DNA of 64,000 nucleotides from Flavobacterium sp. Root186. Its GTDB lineage: Bacteria; Bacteroidota; Bacteroidia; Flavobacteriales; Flavobacteriaceae. Made by a program: the position numbers and the translations under genes. The notes under the pieces were generated by a model. It was not told the origin of the DNA. It saw nothing but the letters and a program-made list of their open reading frames with translations, and searched no databases. Location of the stretch: NCBI RefSeq assembly GCF_001428525.1, contig NZ_LMHW01000012.1:310114-374113 (forward strand), given 5' to 3'. This document shows, piece by piece, positions 53,154 to 61,445 of the stretch; within the stretch, counting starts at the first letter, position 1, and each line of letters begins with the position of its first letter.

Positions 53154-55304
53154 ATGCACAAAACTACTCAAAAACCTACAAACCGAGTAAGAGCTTTTAT
53201 GACACAAGTCATTATTATAATGCTTTTATTTATTACCAAAACAAATGCACAGACGGTTACACCTTTTATAACATCAGGTGATCAAACGCGATTATTACAA
53301 CAGCAAGGTACTGTAAGTTTTGGAACAAACTCAGGAACAAATCCTTCTACAGTTACAGTAAACGCAGGAACAACGTACCAAACTATGGATGGTTTTGGTT
53401 ATACGCTTACTGAAGGAAGTGCCGAAGTGATTAGCGGAATGGCAGCAACACAGCAAAACCAGTTATTGAATGATTTGTATAATCCGAATACAGGATTAAA
53501 TGCAAGTGTAATTCGTATTAGTATTGCAGCTTCAGATTTAAGCAATTCTTCTTATAGTTATAATGAAACTTCCGGAGATACTAATATGAATAACTTTAGT
53601 TTAAACGGACCGGATTTAACGTATCTAATTCCGATTATCAAAAAAATTCAGCTGATTAATCCAAACATCAAAATTTTGGCAACACCTTGGTCCGCGCCAC
53701 GATGGATGAAAACCAACGGTTCATGGGTTGGTGGAAGTCTGCAGACGCAATATTATGCCGCTTATGCCAGATATTTTGTAAAATACATTGCTGCTATGCA
53801 GGCACAGGGAATTCCGATTTGGGGGATCACACCGCAAAACGAACCTGAAAATCCAAACAACGAACCAAGTATGCTGATGAATTCTACAGAACAAAAGAAT
53901 TTTATCAATCAACAACTCGGGCCTCAATTAGCTGCAGCTGGATACGGAGGAGTGAAAATTATTGCTTTTGATCATAATTGCGACAATACAGCATATCCAA
54001 TTGATGTTTTAAACAACAGCAGTTATGTTGACGGAGCGGCATTCCACTTATATTTAGGAAATATCTCGACGATGTCTACAGTACGAAATGCAACAAACAA
54101 AAACGTTTATTTTACGGAACAATACACAGGTTCTGGCGGAAGTTTTAGCGGAGATTTTGGCTGGCATATGCAAAACGTTGTTATTGGAAGTACCAACAAC
54201 TGGTCGAAAACTGTTTTAGAATGGAATGCTGCAAACAATTCAAGTTTAGGGCCAAGAACTCCGGGTGGATGTAATACTTGTTTAGGAGCGATTACAGTTA
54301 ATAACAGCACAAATTATACTAAAAATGTGGCCTATTATATTATTGGTCAAATCTCTAAATACGTAAAACCGGGTGCAGTAAGAATTGGTTCTTCAAGCAC
54401 CAACGGCAGTATTTTATCTGTTGGATTCAAAAATCCTGATGGCTCAACTGCACTTGTAATTTACAACTCAGGAGGATCAAATACCATAAAAGTGGTTTCA
54501 GGATCATCAGCATTTAATTATACAGTTCCGGGATCATCAGCAGTTACTTTTACGTGGGGAGCAGGAACACCACCTCCAACTGGTTTTCCGGGGTATTATA
54601 ATATTATTTCAAGAAACAGTAATAAAGGACTGGATGTAGCAGATAATTCAACTACAAGCGGTGGAAGAATACAGCAATATGATGTAACAGGCGGCGGCGG
54701 AAATAACCAGCGCTGGAAATTTGTTTCTGACGGAGCAGGAAATTATTACATTATTGTAAAATCAACCGGAATGTATCTGGCAGTTGAAAACAACGGAACG
54801 GCTAATGGATTGAAAGTACAGCAAAAAACGTTTTCTAGTTCTAATGAATTTAAATGGACGGTTGCAAGTCTTGGAGGCGGGTATTATAAAATTACCAATG
54901 TAAATACGGGTAAATCTCTTGATGTTGAAAATGTTTCTACAACAAATGGGGCTAATATTCAGGTTTGGGATTATACTGGCGGACTGAATCAGCAATGGCA
55001 GTTTGTTCAGGTTGAATCGACAGCAAAAAAAGCTTTGACGATTACTGAAGAAAACGAAACTTCAAACGATATGGCAATTTTCATTAATTCGGCAAACGAT
55101 TATTTAAAAATTGACACCAATCATGAAGGAAGCGCAGATATAACAATATTCAATATTGCAGGACAAAGCATCTTGAAGAAAAATGTAAACTTTGTAAAAG
55201 GAAATCAGTCTGAAATTGAAATCTCCAGACTTCCAAAAGGAGTTTATGTAGTAAGAGTAACGGATAGTCAGGGATCTTATTCTAAAAAAGTATTAAAGCA
55301 ATAA
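53154..55304 (+). CDS. GH30-type glycosidase with ricin-like module and T9SS sorting domain
   Basis: 716 residues. The signal peptide ends about residue 33 (KTNAQ). The GH30 catalytic domain is at about 70-475, with acid/base Glu230 (ITPQNEPEN) and nucleophile Glu322 (VYFTEQYTG); IRISIAASDLS and LEWNAAN are typical of the family. A ricin-type beta-trefoil carbohydrate-binding module is at about 478-618 (GYYNIISRNSNKGLDVADNS, GGNNQRWKF, NQQWQFVQ). The C-terminal about 75 residues are a type A T9SS domain (NIAGQSILKKNV..., RLPKGVYVVRVTDSQG, KKVLKQ). The exported enzyme hydrolyses a beta-glucoside, glucosylceramide or xylan-type substrate. Which one cannot be told. Confidence 0.9.
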   Translation: MHKTTQKPTNRVRAFMTQVIIIMLLFITKTNAQTVTPFITSGDQTRLLQQQGTVSFGTNSGTNPSTVTVNAGTTYQTMDGFGYTLTEGSAEVISGMAATQQNQLLNDLYNPNTGLNASVIRISIAASDLSNSSYSYNETSGDTNMNNFSLNGPDLTYLIPIIKKIQLINPNIKILATPWSAPRWMKTNGSWVGGSLQTQYYAAYARYFVKYIAAMQAQGIPIWGITPQNEPENPNNEPSMLMNSTEQKNFINQQLGPQLAAAGYGGVKIIAFDHNCDNTAYPIDVLNNSSYVDGAAFHLYLGNISTMSTVRNATNKNVYFTEQYTGSGGSFSGDFGWHMQNVVIGSTNNWSKTVLEWNAANNSSLGPRTPGGCNTCLGAITVNNSTNYTKNVAYYIIGQISKYVKPGAVRIGSSSTNGSILSVGFKNPDGSTALVIYNSGGSNTIKVVSGSSAFNYTVPGSSAVTFTWGAGTPPPTGFPGYYNIISRNSNKGLDVADNSTTSGGRIQQYDVTGGGGNNQRWKFVSDGAGNYYIIVKSTGMYLAVENNGTANGLKVQQKTFSSSNEFKWTVASLGGGYYKITNVNTGKSLDVENVSTTNGANIQVWDYTGGLNQQWQFVQVESTAKKALTITEENETSNDMAIFINSANDYLKIDTNHEGSADITIFNIAGQSILKKNVNFVKGNQSEIEISRLPKGVYVVRVTDSQGSYSKKVLKQ

Positions 55305-55345
55305 TTACAAATCGAGAATTCAATTAGTAATTTTATATTGATGTT

Positions 55346-55378
55346 TAAAAGGCTGTCTAATTTTTAGGCAGCCTTTTA
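55346..55378. terminator. Bidirectional terminator between GH30 and ilvA
   Basis: A 15-bp stem (55346-55360 with 55364-55378; core AAAGGCTGTCTAA, one G-T pair) with a 3-nt loop has T-runs on both strands. Confidence 0.85.
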
Positions 55379-55382
55379 TTTT

Positions 55383-56627
55383 TTATCCAATTAGTTGTGT
55401 AAACAAATCCTGATTGTCGTTTAAGTATTGAAATTCAAAACCATATTGTGTCATTTTCATTTTAATAGGCAGAATGTCTTTTTTCTTTTTCAATTCTAAA
55501 CCAACAATAACAGAACCAACTTCACGGCTGTTTTTCTTAGCAAATTGAAAATACGTAATATCGTCATCTGGCCCTAAAATATTGTTTACAAATTCTTTTA
55601 AAGCTCCAGGACGCTGTGGAAACTGAACCATAAAATAGTGCATTAAACCTTCATAAAGTAAAGAACGTTCTTTTATTTCGGCCGTTCTTTCAATGTCATT
55701 ATTACTGCCGCTGACAACGCAGACTACATTTTTACCTTTAATTTTATCTTTGTAAAAATCCAAAGCAGCAATTGTCAAAGCACCCGCAGGTTCTACCACC
55801 ATGGCTTCTTCATTGTACAATCTTAAAATTGTCGTGCAGACTTTTCCTTCGGGAACAAGAATAATGTCTTCCAGATTATAGCGGCAGATTTCAAAAGTTT
55901 TATCTCCAACTTGTTTTACGGCCGCACCATCAACAAATTTATCGATTGTTTTTAAAGCTGTATTTTTGTTTTCTTCAATTGAAGTTTTCATTGAAGGAGC
56001 TCCTTTTGGCTCAACGCCGATTATTTTAGTATTCGGACTTAAATGTTTAAAAACTTCAGACAAACCAGAAGCCAGTCCTCCGCCGCCAATTGGAACAAAA
56101 ACATAATCGATTGGTTTTGTAAAACTTTCCAGAATTTCAAGTCCAACAGTTCCTTGCCCTGCAATTACTTTTTCATCATCAAAAGGATGAATAAATGTTT
56201 TGTGATTTTTAATCGCATCTGCCGTTGCCGATGCATAAGCGTCATCAAAAGTATCTCCTGTTAAAACAATTTCTACAAATGATTTTCCAAACAATTGTAC
56301 TTGTTTTACTTTTTGTTTAGGAGTTGTTTTGGGCATATAAATTTTGCCATTTATATGAAGCAGATTACATGAATAAGCAACACCCTGCGCATGATTTCCT
56401 GCACTGGCGCAAACAATTCCGTTTGCTTTTTCTTTATTATTTAACGTAGAAATCTTGTTGTAAGCGCCTCTAATTTTATACGACCGAACAATTTGTAAAT
56501 CTTCTCTTTTTAATAAAATAGTCGATTTAAATTCATCTGAAAGATTTAAATTTTGGGTAAGGGGCGTCGCGGCAACTACATTTTCGAGCTGCTTTTTTGC
56601 GTTAAGTACTTCGTTAAATAAACTCAT
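55383..56627 (-). CDS. ilvA: Threonine ammonia-lyase (threonine dehydratase)
   Basis: 414 residues. PLP-binding Lys51 lies in RSYKIRGAYN and the phosphate-binding glycine loop GGGGL is at 181-185. The C-terminal about 80 residues are a single ACT-like regulatory domain (MVQFPQRPGALKEFVNNIL). It converts Thr to 2-oxobutanoate, the first step towards isoleucine. An isoleucine-rich leader and an intrinsic terminator lie upstream, consistent with attenuation by isoleucine. No ilvBNCD genes are adjacent. Length is that of the shorter ACT-single form. Confidence 0.95.
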   Translation of the reverse strand: MSLFNEVLNAKKQLENVVAATPLTQNLNLSDEFKSTILLKREDLQIVRSYKIRGAYNKISTLNNKEKANGIVCASAGNHAQGVAYSCNLLHINGKIYMPKTTPKQKVKQVQLFGKSFVEIVLTGDTFDDAYASATADAIKNHKTFIHPFDDEKVIAGQGTVGLEILESFTKPIDYVFVPIGGGGLASGLSEVFKHLSPNTKIIGVEPKGAPSMKTSIEENKNTALKTIDKFVDGAAVKQVGDKTFEICRYNLEDIILVPEGKVCTTILRLYNEEAMVVEPAGALTIAALDFYKDKIKGKNVVCVVSGSNNDIERTAEIKERSLLYEGLMHYFMVQFPQRPGALKEFVNNILGPDDDITYFQFAKKNSREVGSVIVGLELKKKKDILPIKMKMTQYGFEFQYLNDNQDLFTQLIG

Positions 56628-56645
56628 GAGAATTTGTTTTTTTTC

Positions 56646-56706
56646 GCCACGAATTCACGAATTATTTTTGATAATCTTTGAATATATAAATTCGTGAATT
56701 CGTGGC
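56646..56706. repeat. REP-like palindrome, CACGAATTCACGAATT family, copy B
   Basis: 18-bp perfect inverted repeats (56646-56663 and 56689-56706; core CCACGAATTCACGAATT) enclose 25 nt. It sits between the ilvA start and the attenuator and shares its core with 47766-47894. Confidence 0.8.
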
Positions 56707-56730
56707 TGTTTAAAATTATTTTTAAAATAA

Positions 56731-56757
56731 AAAACCTCCCGATGTGGGAGGTTTTTA
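56731..56757 (-). terminator. ilvA attenuator terminator
   Basis: On the minus strand a 10-bp perfect stem (AAAACCTCCC and GGGAGGTTTT, loop of 5) runs into a T-run, 104 nt before ilvA and 38 nt behind the leader peptide stop. GAGGT at 56787-56791 of the leader transcript can pair with the ACCTC in its 5' arm, giving an antiterminator. Confidence 0.8.
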
Positions 56758-56794
56758 TAAATTATATTTTACTTATTTATATAACACCTCGCCA

Positions 56795-56854
56795 TCATTG
56801 CTGAATTGCAATAATGCTGATAATAGCGATAATAATGTTATTAAAGTTTTTCAT
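56795..56854 (-). CDS. ilvL: ilvA leader peptide (isoleucine attenuator)
   Basis: A 19-residue ORF, MKNFNNIIIAIISIIAIQQ, has eight Ile codons. It lies between a perfect TACATTTG -7 box (56873) and the terminator before ilvA. This is the layout of amino-acid attenuation leaders: Ile shortage would stall the ribosome in the Ile run and free the antiterminator. No Leu or Val codons occur, so the signal would be isoleucine alone, fitting the ilvA reaction. Confidence 0.75.
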   Translation of the reverse strand: MKNFNNIIIAIISIIAIQQ

Positions 56855-56872
56855 TTTTAACTGATAGAGTAA

Positions 56873-56880
56873 CAAATGTA
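56873..56880 (-). promoter_or_regulatory. -7 box TACATTTG of the ilvA leader transcript
   Basis: The complement is a perfect TAnnTTTG, 18 nt before the leader start codon. Confidence 0.65.
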
Positions 56881-56950
56881 CTTATTTTTTTCGAAGTAAT
56901 AAACAGCAGTTTTGTAAAAAAACTGAATACTAAATACTGAAAACTGAATA

Positions 56951-57487
56951 CTATTTTTTAACCGGCGGATATTGAGCTAAAATTTTGTTTACAAACTCTG
57001 CAATCTTTTCGTCTTTTTTATCAACGTTTTTAGTCAGAGTTCCTAAACCTTCGCCCTGCCAGATCATTTCTTTCTTTTTGGCATCAATTAAATCAATGTA
57101 CAAAGTTCCTTCTGTAGAAGTAGAAACGGTTGTTTGTCCACCGTACATCATATAAGGATTCCAGCCCCAGCCCCAGCCGTAACCCCAGCCAGCGCTAAAT
57201 TGGTTTACGTTTACTTGTTCTCTCGATTTAGTAAAAATGTTTACTAATAAATCAGGATTATCACTTTTTGTAAAACCTTTTGCCGCCATTTCATTATCTA
57301 TAGCGTGAAGAATACGTCTTTTATCCAAATCAGAAATTTCAACCTTGTCAATTCCGGGCTTAAAGAAAGCATAAGTTTTATAAGGCGCAAAATCGACATT
57401 TTTGTCGTAATCAGAATAAACAGTAACACTGCTGCAGGATGAAAGTATCAAAAGCAGAAAAATCGGAACTAACTGGAATGTTTTCAT
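56951..57487 (-). CDS. DUF4136 domain lipoprotein
   Basis: 178 residues with lipoprotein signal MKTFQLVPIFLLLILSSC (Cys18). The DUF4136 core is clear: SDYDKNVDFAPYKTYAFFKP at the start, RRILHAIDNEMAAKGFTKSDNPDLLVNI in the middle, and GTLYIDLIDAKKKEMIWQGEG plus a C-terminal FVNKILAQYPP. A Tyr/Trp/Gly-rich loop (GWGYGWGWGWNPYMMYGG) lies near 103-120. It is a family of unknown function, probably in the periplasm or outer-membrane inner face. It sits behind a REP-like palindrome and ends before the ilvA leader promoter. Confidence 0.9.
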   Translation of the reverse strand: MKTFQLVPIFLLLILSSCSSVTVYSDYDKNVDFAPYKTYAFFKPGIDKVEISDLDKRRILHAIDNEMAAKGFTKSDNPDLLVNIFTKSREQVNVNQFSAGWGYGWGWGWNPYMMYGGQTTVSTSTEGTLYIDLIDAKKKEMIWQGEGLGTLTKNVDKKDEKIAEFVNKILAQYPPVKK

Positions 57488-57548
57488 AATTATTAGAAAT
57501 TTAATGTTCTCGTTCTGTTTATTTTATCATAAATGCAACTTTTATATT

Positions 57549-57612
57549 TGTCAGGCTGAGCGAAGTCGAAGCCCTTTTTTGCTTATAGCCTTCGACTTCG
57601 CTCAGGATGACA
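57549..57612. repeat. REP-like palindrome, CTTCGACTTCGCTCAG family
   Basis: 23-bp inverted repeats (57549-57571 and 57590-57612; arms start TGTCAGGCTGAGCG and end CTCAGGATGACA, two mismatches) enclose 18 nt between hutU and the DUF4136 gene. The GC-rich words contrast with the AT-rich surroundings. Confidence 0.8.
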
Positions 57613-57644
57613 TTACGATTATGATAAAATCTTTTCAAAGAACT

Positions 57645-59624
57645 TTAACCAAGCAGACTTTCGTCAACAATATTTGGTAAAGTTACTTTTAATAAAGGCT
57701 CGACTTGCATGGCTCTTTTTATAGCAAAAATTGCCTCATTATTTCGGGCCCAGCTTCGTCTTGAAATTCCGTTGTTAACATCCCAAAAAAGCATTGATGC
57801 TAAACGCTTTGAAGCCTCTTTAGAACCATCAAGAACCATACCAAATCCACCGTTTATAACCTCTCCCCAGCCAACTCCTCCGCCGTTATGAATCGATACC
57901 CAGGTTGCACCTCTAAAACTGTCTCCAATTACGTTTTGGATCGCCATATCGGCCGTAAAACGAGATCCGTCGTAAATGTTTGAAGTTTCTCTGTAAGGCG
58001 AATCAGTACCGGAAACGTCATGATGATCGCGTCCTAAAACAACCGCACCAATTTCACCTTTTGCAATCGCTTGGTTAAAAGCCTCAGCGATTTTAATTCT
58101 GCCTTCAGCATCGGCATATAAAATACGAGCTTGAGAACCTACAACCAGTTTGTTTTCCTGCGCACCTTTAATCCATTTAATGTTATCCTGCATTTGCTGC
58201 TGAATTTCGCTTGGAGAAGTCTTCGCCAATTCTTCTAAAACCTGACTTGCAATGGTATCTGTTTTTTGTAAATCTTCCGGTTTTCCAGAAGTACACACCC
58301 ATCTAAAAGGCCCAAATCCGTAATCAAAACACATTGGTCCCATAATATCCTGAACATAACTAGGATATTTAAAATCGATATTATTTGCCGCCATTACATC
58401 TGCACCAGCGCGTGAAGCTTCAAGTAAAAACGCATTTCCGTAGTCAAAAAAGTAAGTTCCTTTTGCAGTGTGTTTATTAATGGCTGCAGCGTGACGACGT
58501 AGTGTTTCCTGAACTTTTTCTTTAAATAAATCTGGATTCTCTGCCATTAATTGATTGGCTTCTTCAAAAGAAATTCCAACAGGATAATAGCCTCCAGCCC
58601 ATGGATTATGAAGCGAAGTCTGATCTGAACCTAAATCAATTTTGATGTTTTCCTGATCAAAACGCTCCCAAACATCAACAACATTTCCTAAATAAGCAAT
58701 TGAAACCGTTTCTTTATTGGCTTTCGCCAAAGCTACTCTCGCCACCAATTCATCGGTAGAAGTTACAACTTCATTAATCCATCCTTGCTCGTGACGAATT
58801 TTAGTAATTTTGGGATTTACTTCGGCACAAACCGTAATACAACCGGCAATATTTCCGGCTTTTGGCTGTGCGCCAGACATTCCTCCAAGACCAGAAGTTA
58901 CGAATAAACTTCCTTCCGGATTTTGTTTTATTTTTCTAAAACCGTTCAAAACCGTAATTGTCGTTCCATGTACAATTCCCTGCGGGCCAATGTACATATA
59001 ACTTCCCGCCGTCATTTGCCCATATTGAGAAACTCCAAGCGCATTCATTTTTTCCCAATCGTCCGGTTTTGAATAATTTGGGATAACCATTCCGTTTGTA
59101 ACCACAACTCTCGGCGCTTCTTTATGCGAAGGAAATAATCCCATCGGATGCCCAGAATACATTGATAAAGTCTGCTCGTCTGTCATTTCAGACAAATATT
59201 GCATGGTCAATAAATATTGTGCCCAGTTTTGAAAAACAGCTCCGTTTCCGCCATACGTAATCAATTCGTGCGGATGCTGTGCCACCGCATAATCCAAGTT
59301 GTTCTGAATCATGTGCATAATCGCTTTTGCCTGAAGCGATTTTCCTGGATATTCATCAATTGGACGTGCATACATTCTGTAATCCGGACGAAAGCGGTAC
59401 ATATAAATACGTCCGTATTTTTCTAATTCCTCTGAAAACTCAGTAATTAATTCGGCATGATGTTTTGGTTCAAAGTAACGTAATGCATTTTTTAAAGCCA
59501 GTTTTTTTTCTTCAGCCGAAAGAATTTCTTTTCGTTTAGGCGCATGATTAATCGCTAAATCGTATTCTTTTTTTGGAGGCAATATATTTGGAATTCCTTG
59601 TTGTATTTCTTCTTTGAAAGTCAT
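57645..59624 (-). CDS. hutU: Urocanate hydratase
   Basis: 659 residues, the long form, versus about 555 in proteobacterial enzymes. Conserved blocks include ELITYGGNGAVFQNWAQYLL, YSGHPMGLFPSHKEAPRVVV, GQMTAGSYMYIGPQGIVHGT (the NAD-binding region) and LGGMSGAQPKAGNIAG. It uses tightly bound NAD+ to convert urocanate to imidazolonepropionate in histidine degradation. No hutH, hutI or hutG is nearby in this window, so the pathway is dispersed. Its 3' end is next to a REP-like palindrome. Confidence 0.96.
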   Translation of the reverse strand: MTFKEEIQQGIPNILPPKKEYDLAINHAPKRKEILSAEEKKLALKNALRYFEPKHHAELITEFSEELEKYGRIYMYRFRPDYRMYARPIDEYPGKSLQAKAIMHMIQNNLDYAVAQHPHELITYGGNGAVFQNWAQYLLTMQYLSEMTDEQTLSMYSGHPMGLFPSHKEAPRVVVTNGMVIPNYSKPDDWEKMNALGVSQYGQMTAGSYMYIGPQGIVHGTTITVLNGFRKIKQNPEGSLFVTSGLGGMSGAQPKAGNIAGCITVCAEVNPKITKIRHEQGWINEVVTSTDELVARVALAKANKETVSIAYLGNVVDVWERFDQENIKIDLGSDQTSLHNPWAGGYYPVGISFEEANQLMAENPDLFKEKVQETLRRHAAAINKHTAKGTYFFDYGNAFLLEASRAGADVMAANNIDFKYPSYVQDIMGPMCFDYGFGPFRWVCTSGKPEDLQKTDTIASQVLEELAKTSPSEIQQQMQDNIKWIKGAQENKLVVGSQARILYADAEGRIKIAEAFNQAIAKGEIGAVVLGRDHHDVSGTDSPYRETSNIYDGSRFTADMAIQNVIGDSFRGATWVSIHNGGGVGWGEVINGGFGMVLDGSKEASKRLASMLFWDVNNGISRRSWARNNEAIFAIKRAMQVEPLLKVTLPNIVDESLLG

Positions 59625-59630
59625 TTTTTT

Positions 59631-59670
59631 AAAGGTTCTAAGTTGCTAAGATTCTAAGTTACTAAGGTTT
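59631..59670 (+). repeat. TTCTAAGTTGCTAAG-type tandem array before hutU
   Basis: Degenerate units GGTTCTAAG, TTGCTAAG, ATTCTAAG and TTACTAAG lie just upstream of the hutU start. It is comparable to the array at 15361. Confidence 0.5.
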
Positions 59671-59905
59671 TTTATAGTGATAATAAAAGATAATAACTTC
59701 TAAATTTCCGTTCGAAAAAAATGAACTAGGGATAACGAATATCCGACCTGTGATAGGATTTGTGGATTTTAATCCTAAATTTTCGTGAGCGAATATCCAT
59801 ATAATTATTTTAGATTTTAGACTTCAGATTTTGATTGGAATTTGGAATTTTAAAAAATTGGAATTTATTTTAATTATCTAATTTTCAAATTGAAACATTA
59901 TCTAA

Positions 59906-60088
59906 TTAGCCTTTTTTTCTTATTTCGCCTGTTCGTTTGTCAAAACCATATGGACAATGACGGCAGCCGCTTTTGCAGCAATACCCTCTTTTTAAATGAT
60001 GTTTTTCAGTAAAGCATTTGTAACCTTCGGGTGTATAGTAAAAATCTTCGCCTTCGATTAATTTATTTTCATTACTTTGCTCTTTCAT
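59906..60088 (-). CDS. Small DUF5522 Cys-rich protein
   Basis: 60 residues. The family pattern is EGEDFYYTPEGYKCFTEKHH followed by GYCCKSGCRHCPYG, giving five Cys in total with two likely metal-binding pairs. The short length is normal for DUF5522. It is predicted to be cytosolic and zinc- or iron-sulfur-binding, function unknown. It is transcribed alone, divergent from the small zincin-like gene. Confidence 0.9.
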   Translation of the reverse strand: MKEQSNENKLIEGEDFYYTPEGYKCFTEKHHLKRGYCCKSGCRHCPYGFDKRTGEIRKKG

Positions 60089-60204
60089 AAATCTGCTTCG
60101 CGTTCGTGTTTCGTAACTTTAAAAATCAAAAATATAAATATTTGATTATGATTTTATTGAAATCGAACAATTTTATAGCTACAAATTTATAAATTTTACA
60201 GCCA

Positions 60205-60540
60205 ATGTTTCTGATTGTTGCCAAATATTTAATTCCGAAAGGATATCGAGGAATGGCTGTATTTCCGTTTGTGATTGTAAAAGATGGTTTTGATAAAGCA
60301 AATGGAGTTTTTGTTAATCATGAAAAAATCCATTTAAGACAGCAGTTAGAACTTTTGGTAATTCCGTTTTTTGTCTGGTATTTTCTGGAATATTTAATTC
60401 GGTTAATTCAATATAAAAATGCAGAATCAGCGTATCGAAATATCAGTTTTGAAAGAGAAGCTTACGCAAAAGAAACCGATTTGAATTATTTAAAAAACCG
60501 ATCTTTTTTTCAGTTTCTACATTACATTAAACTAAAATGA
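60205..60540 (+). CDS. Small membrane protein with zincin HExxH motif
   Basis: 111 residues. His39-Glu40-x-x-His43 (NHEKIHLRQQLE) is followed by a hydrophobic stretch (about 48-66) and a distal acidic FEREAY (Glu83/Glu85), the order found in gluzincin-type metallopeptidases. A protein this small lacking further domains might be a minimal membrane-associated peptidase or a degenerate homologue. It ends in a 4-nt ATGA overlap with the PLP enzyme gene, so the two are translationally coupled. I recall no named family and activity is unproven. Confidence 0.75.
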   Translation: MFLIVAKYLIPKGYRGMAVFPFVIVKDGFDKANGVFVNHEKIHLRQQLELLVIPFFVWYFLEYLIRLIQYKNAESAYRNISFEREAYAKETDLNYLKNRSFFQFLHYIKLK

Positions 60541-61445
60541 ACCCAGTTTTCAATCAACATATTTCTATTAATTTCCCTAATGATATTTCTTTGACAATAA
60601 AACGCGAAGATCTAATTCATCCGTTTGTTTCGGGAAATAAATTTCGAAAATTAAAATACAATTTACTTCAGGCTAAAGCCGAAAACAAAGAGACTTTATT
60701 GACTTTTGGCGGTGCATTTTCAAATCATATTGCGGCAGCAGCTTTTGCTGGAAAAGAGCAGGGTTTTAAAACTATCGGGATTATTCGCGGCGATGAACTT
60801 TTTGATAAAATGGATGAAAATCCAACTTTGAAATTCGCCCAGGAAAACGGAATGCAGTTTGAATTTGTTTCTCGCGAAGAGTATCGTTTAAAAAGCGAAA
60901 CTTCCTATATAGAAAAGTTAAAAGAGAAGTTTGGCGATTTTTATTTAGTGCCCGAAGGTGGAACAAATGAACTCGCCGTAAAAGGATGCGAAGAGATTTT
61001 AACGGATGAAGATTCGGTTTTTAATTACGTTTGCTGCGCTGTTGGAACGGGCGGAACAATTTCCGGGTTAATAAATAGTGCGCTGCCAAATCAGAAAATT
61101 TTGGGCTTTCCGGCGTTAAAAGGTGACTTTTTAAACGATGAAATTCGTATTTTTGCAAAAAAAGATAACTGGAATTTAATTTCTGACTATCATTTTGGAG
61201 GTTATGGCAAGATAAATTTGGAATTAATCGAATTTATCAATCGTTTTTTTGAAGAAACAAAAGTGCCCTTAGATCCAATTTATACGGGAAAGATGGTTTT
61301 TGGCGTTATAGATTTAATCAACAAAAATTATTTTCCTGCACATTCAAAAATATTACTCATTCACACCGGCGGATTACAGGGAATTGAAGGAATGAATATA
61401 AAGTTGAAGCAGAAAAAATTACCAATACTCAAAAAAAATGATTAA
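60537..61445 (+). CDS. PLP-dependent 1-aminocyclopropane-1-carboxylate deaminase / D-cysteine desulfhydrase family enzyme
   Basis: 302 residues. The PLP-binding Lys35 lies in SGNKFRKLKYNLL, the substrate-site TFGGAFSNHIAAAAF follows, and the phosphate loop is GTGGTISG. It belongs to the fold-type II family containing ACC deaminase and D-cysteine desulfhydrase. The two activities cannot be separated by eye. It overlaps the upstream gene by 4 nt and the downstream glucosaminidase gene by 8 nt, giving a three-gene operon. The link between the three functions is unclear. Confidence 0.9.
   Translation: MNPVFNQHISINFPNDISLTIKREDLIHPFVSGNKFRKLKYNLLQAKAENKETLLTFGGAFSNHIAAAAFAGKEQGFKTIGIIRGDELFDKMDENPTLKFAQENGMQFEFVSREEYRLKSETSYIEKLKEKFGDFYLVPEGGTNELAVKGCEEILTDEDSVFNYVCCAVGTGGTISGLINSALPNQKILGFPALKGDFLNDEIRIFAKKDNWNLISDYHFGGYGKINLELIEFINRFFEETKVPLDPIYTGKMVFGVIDLINKNYFPAHSKILLIHTGGLQGIEGMNIKLKQKKLPILKKND

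Noticed and set aside
57645..59624. Histidine utilisation operon
   Set aside because: Only hutU is present. The neighbours are DUF4136, DUF5522 and ilvA, with no other hut gene.
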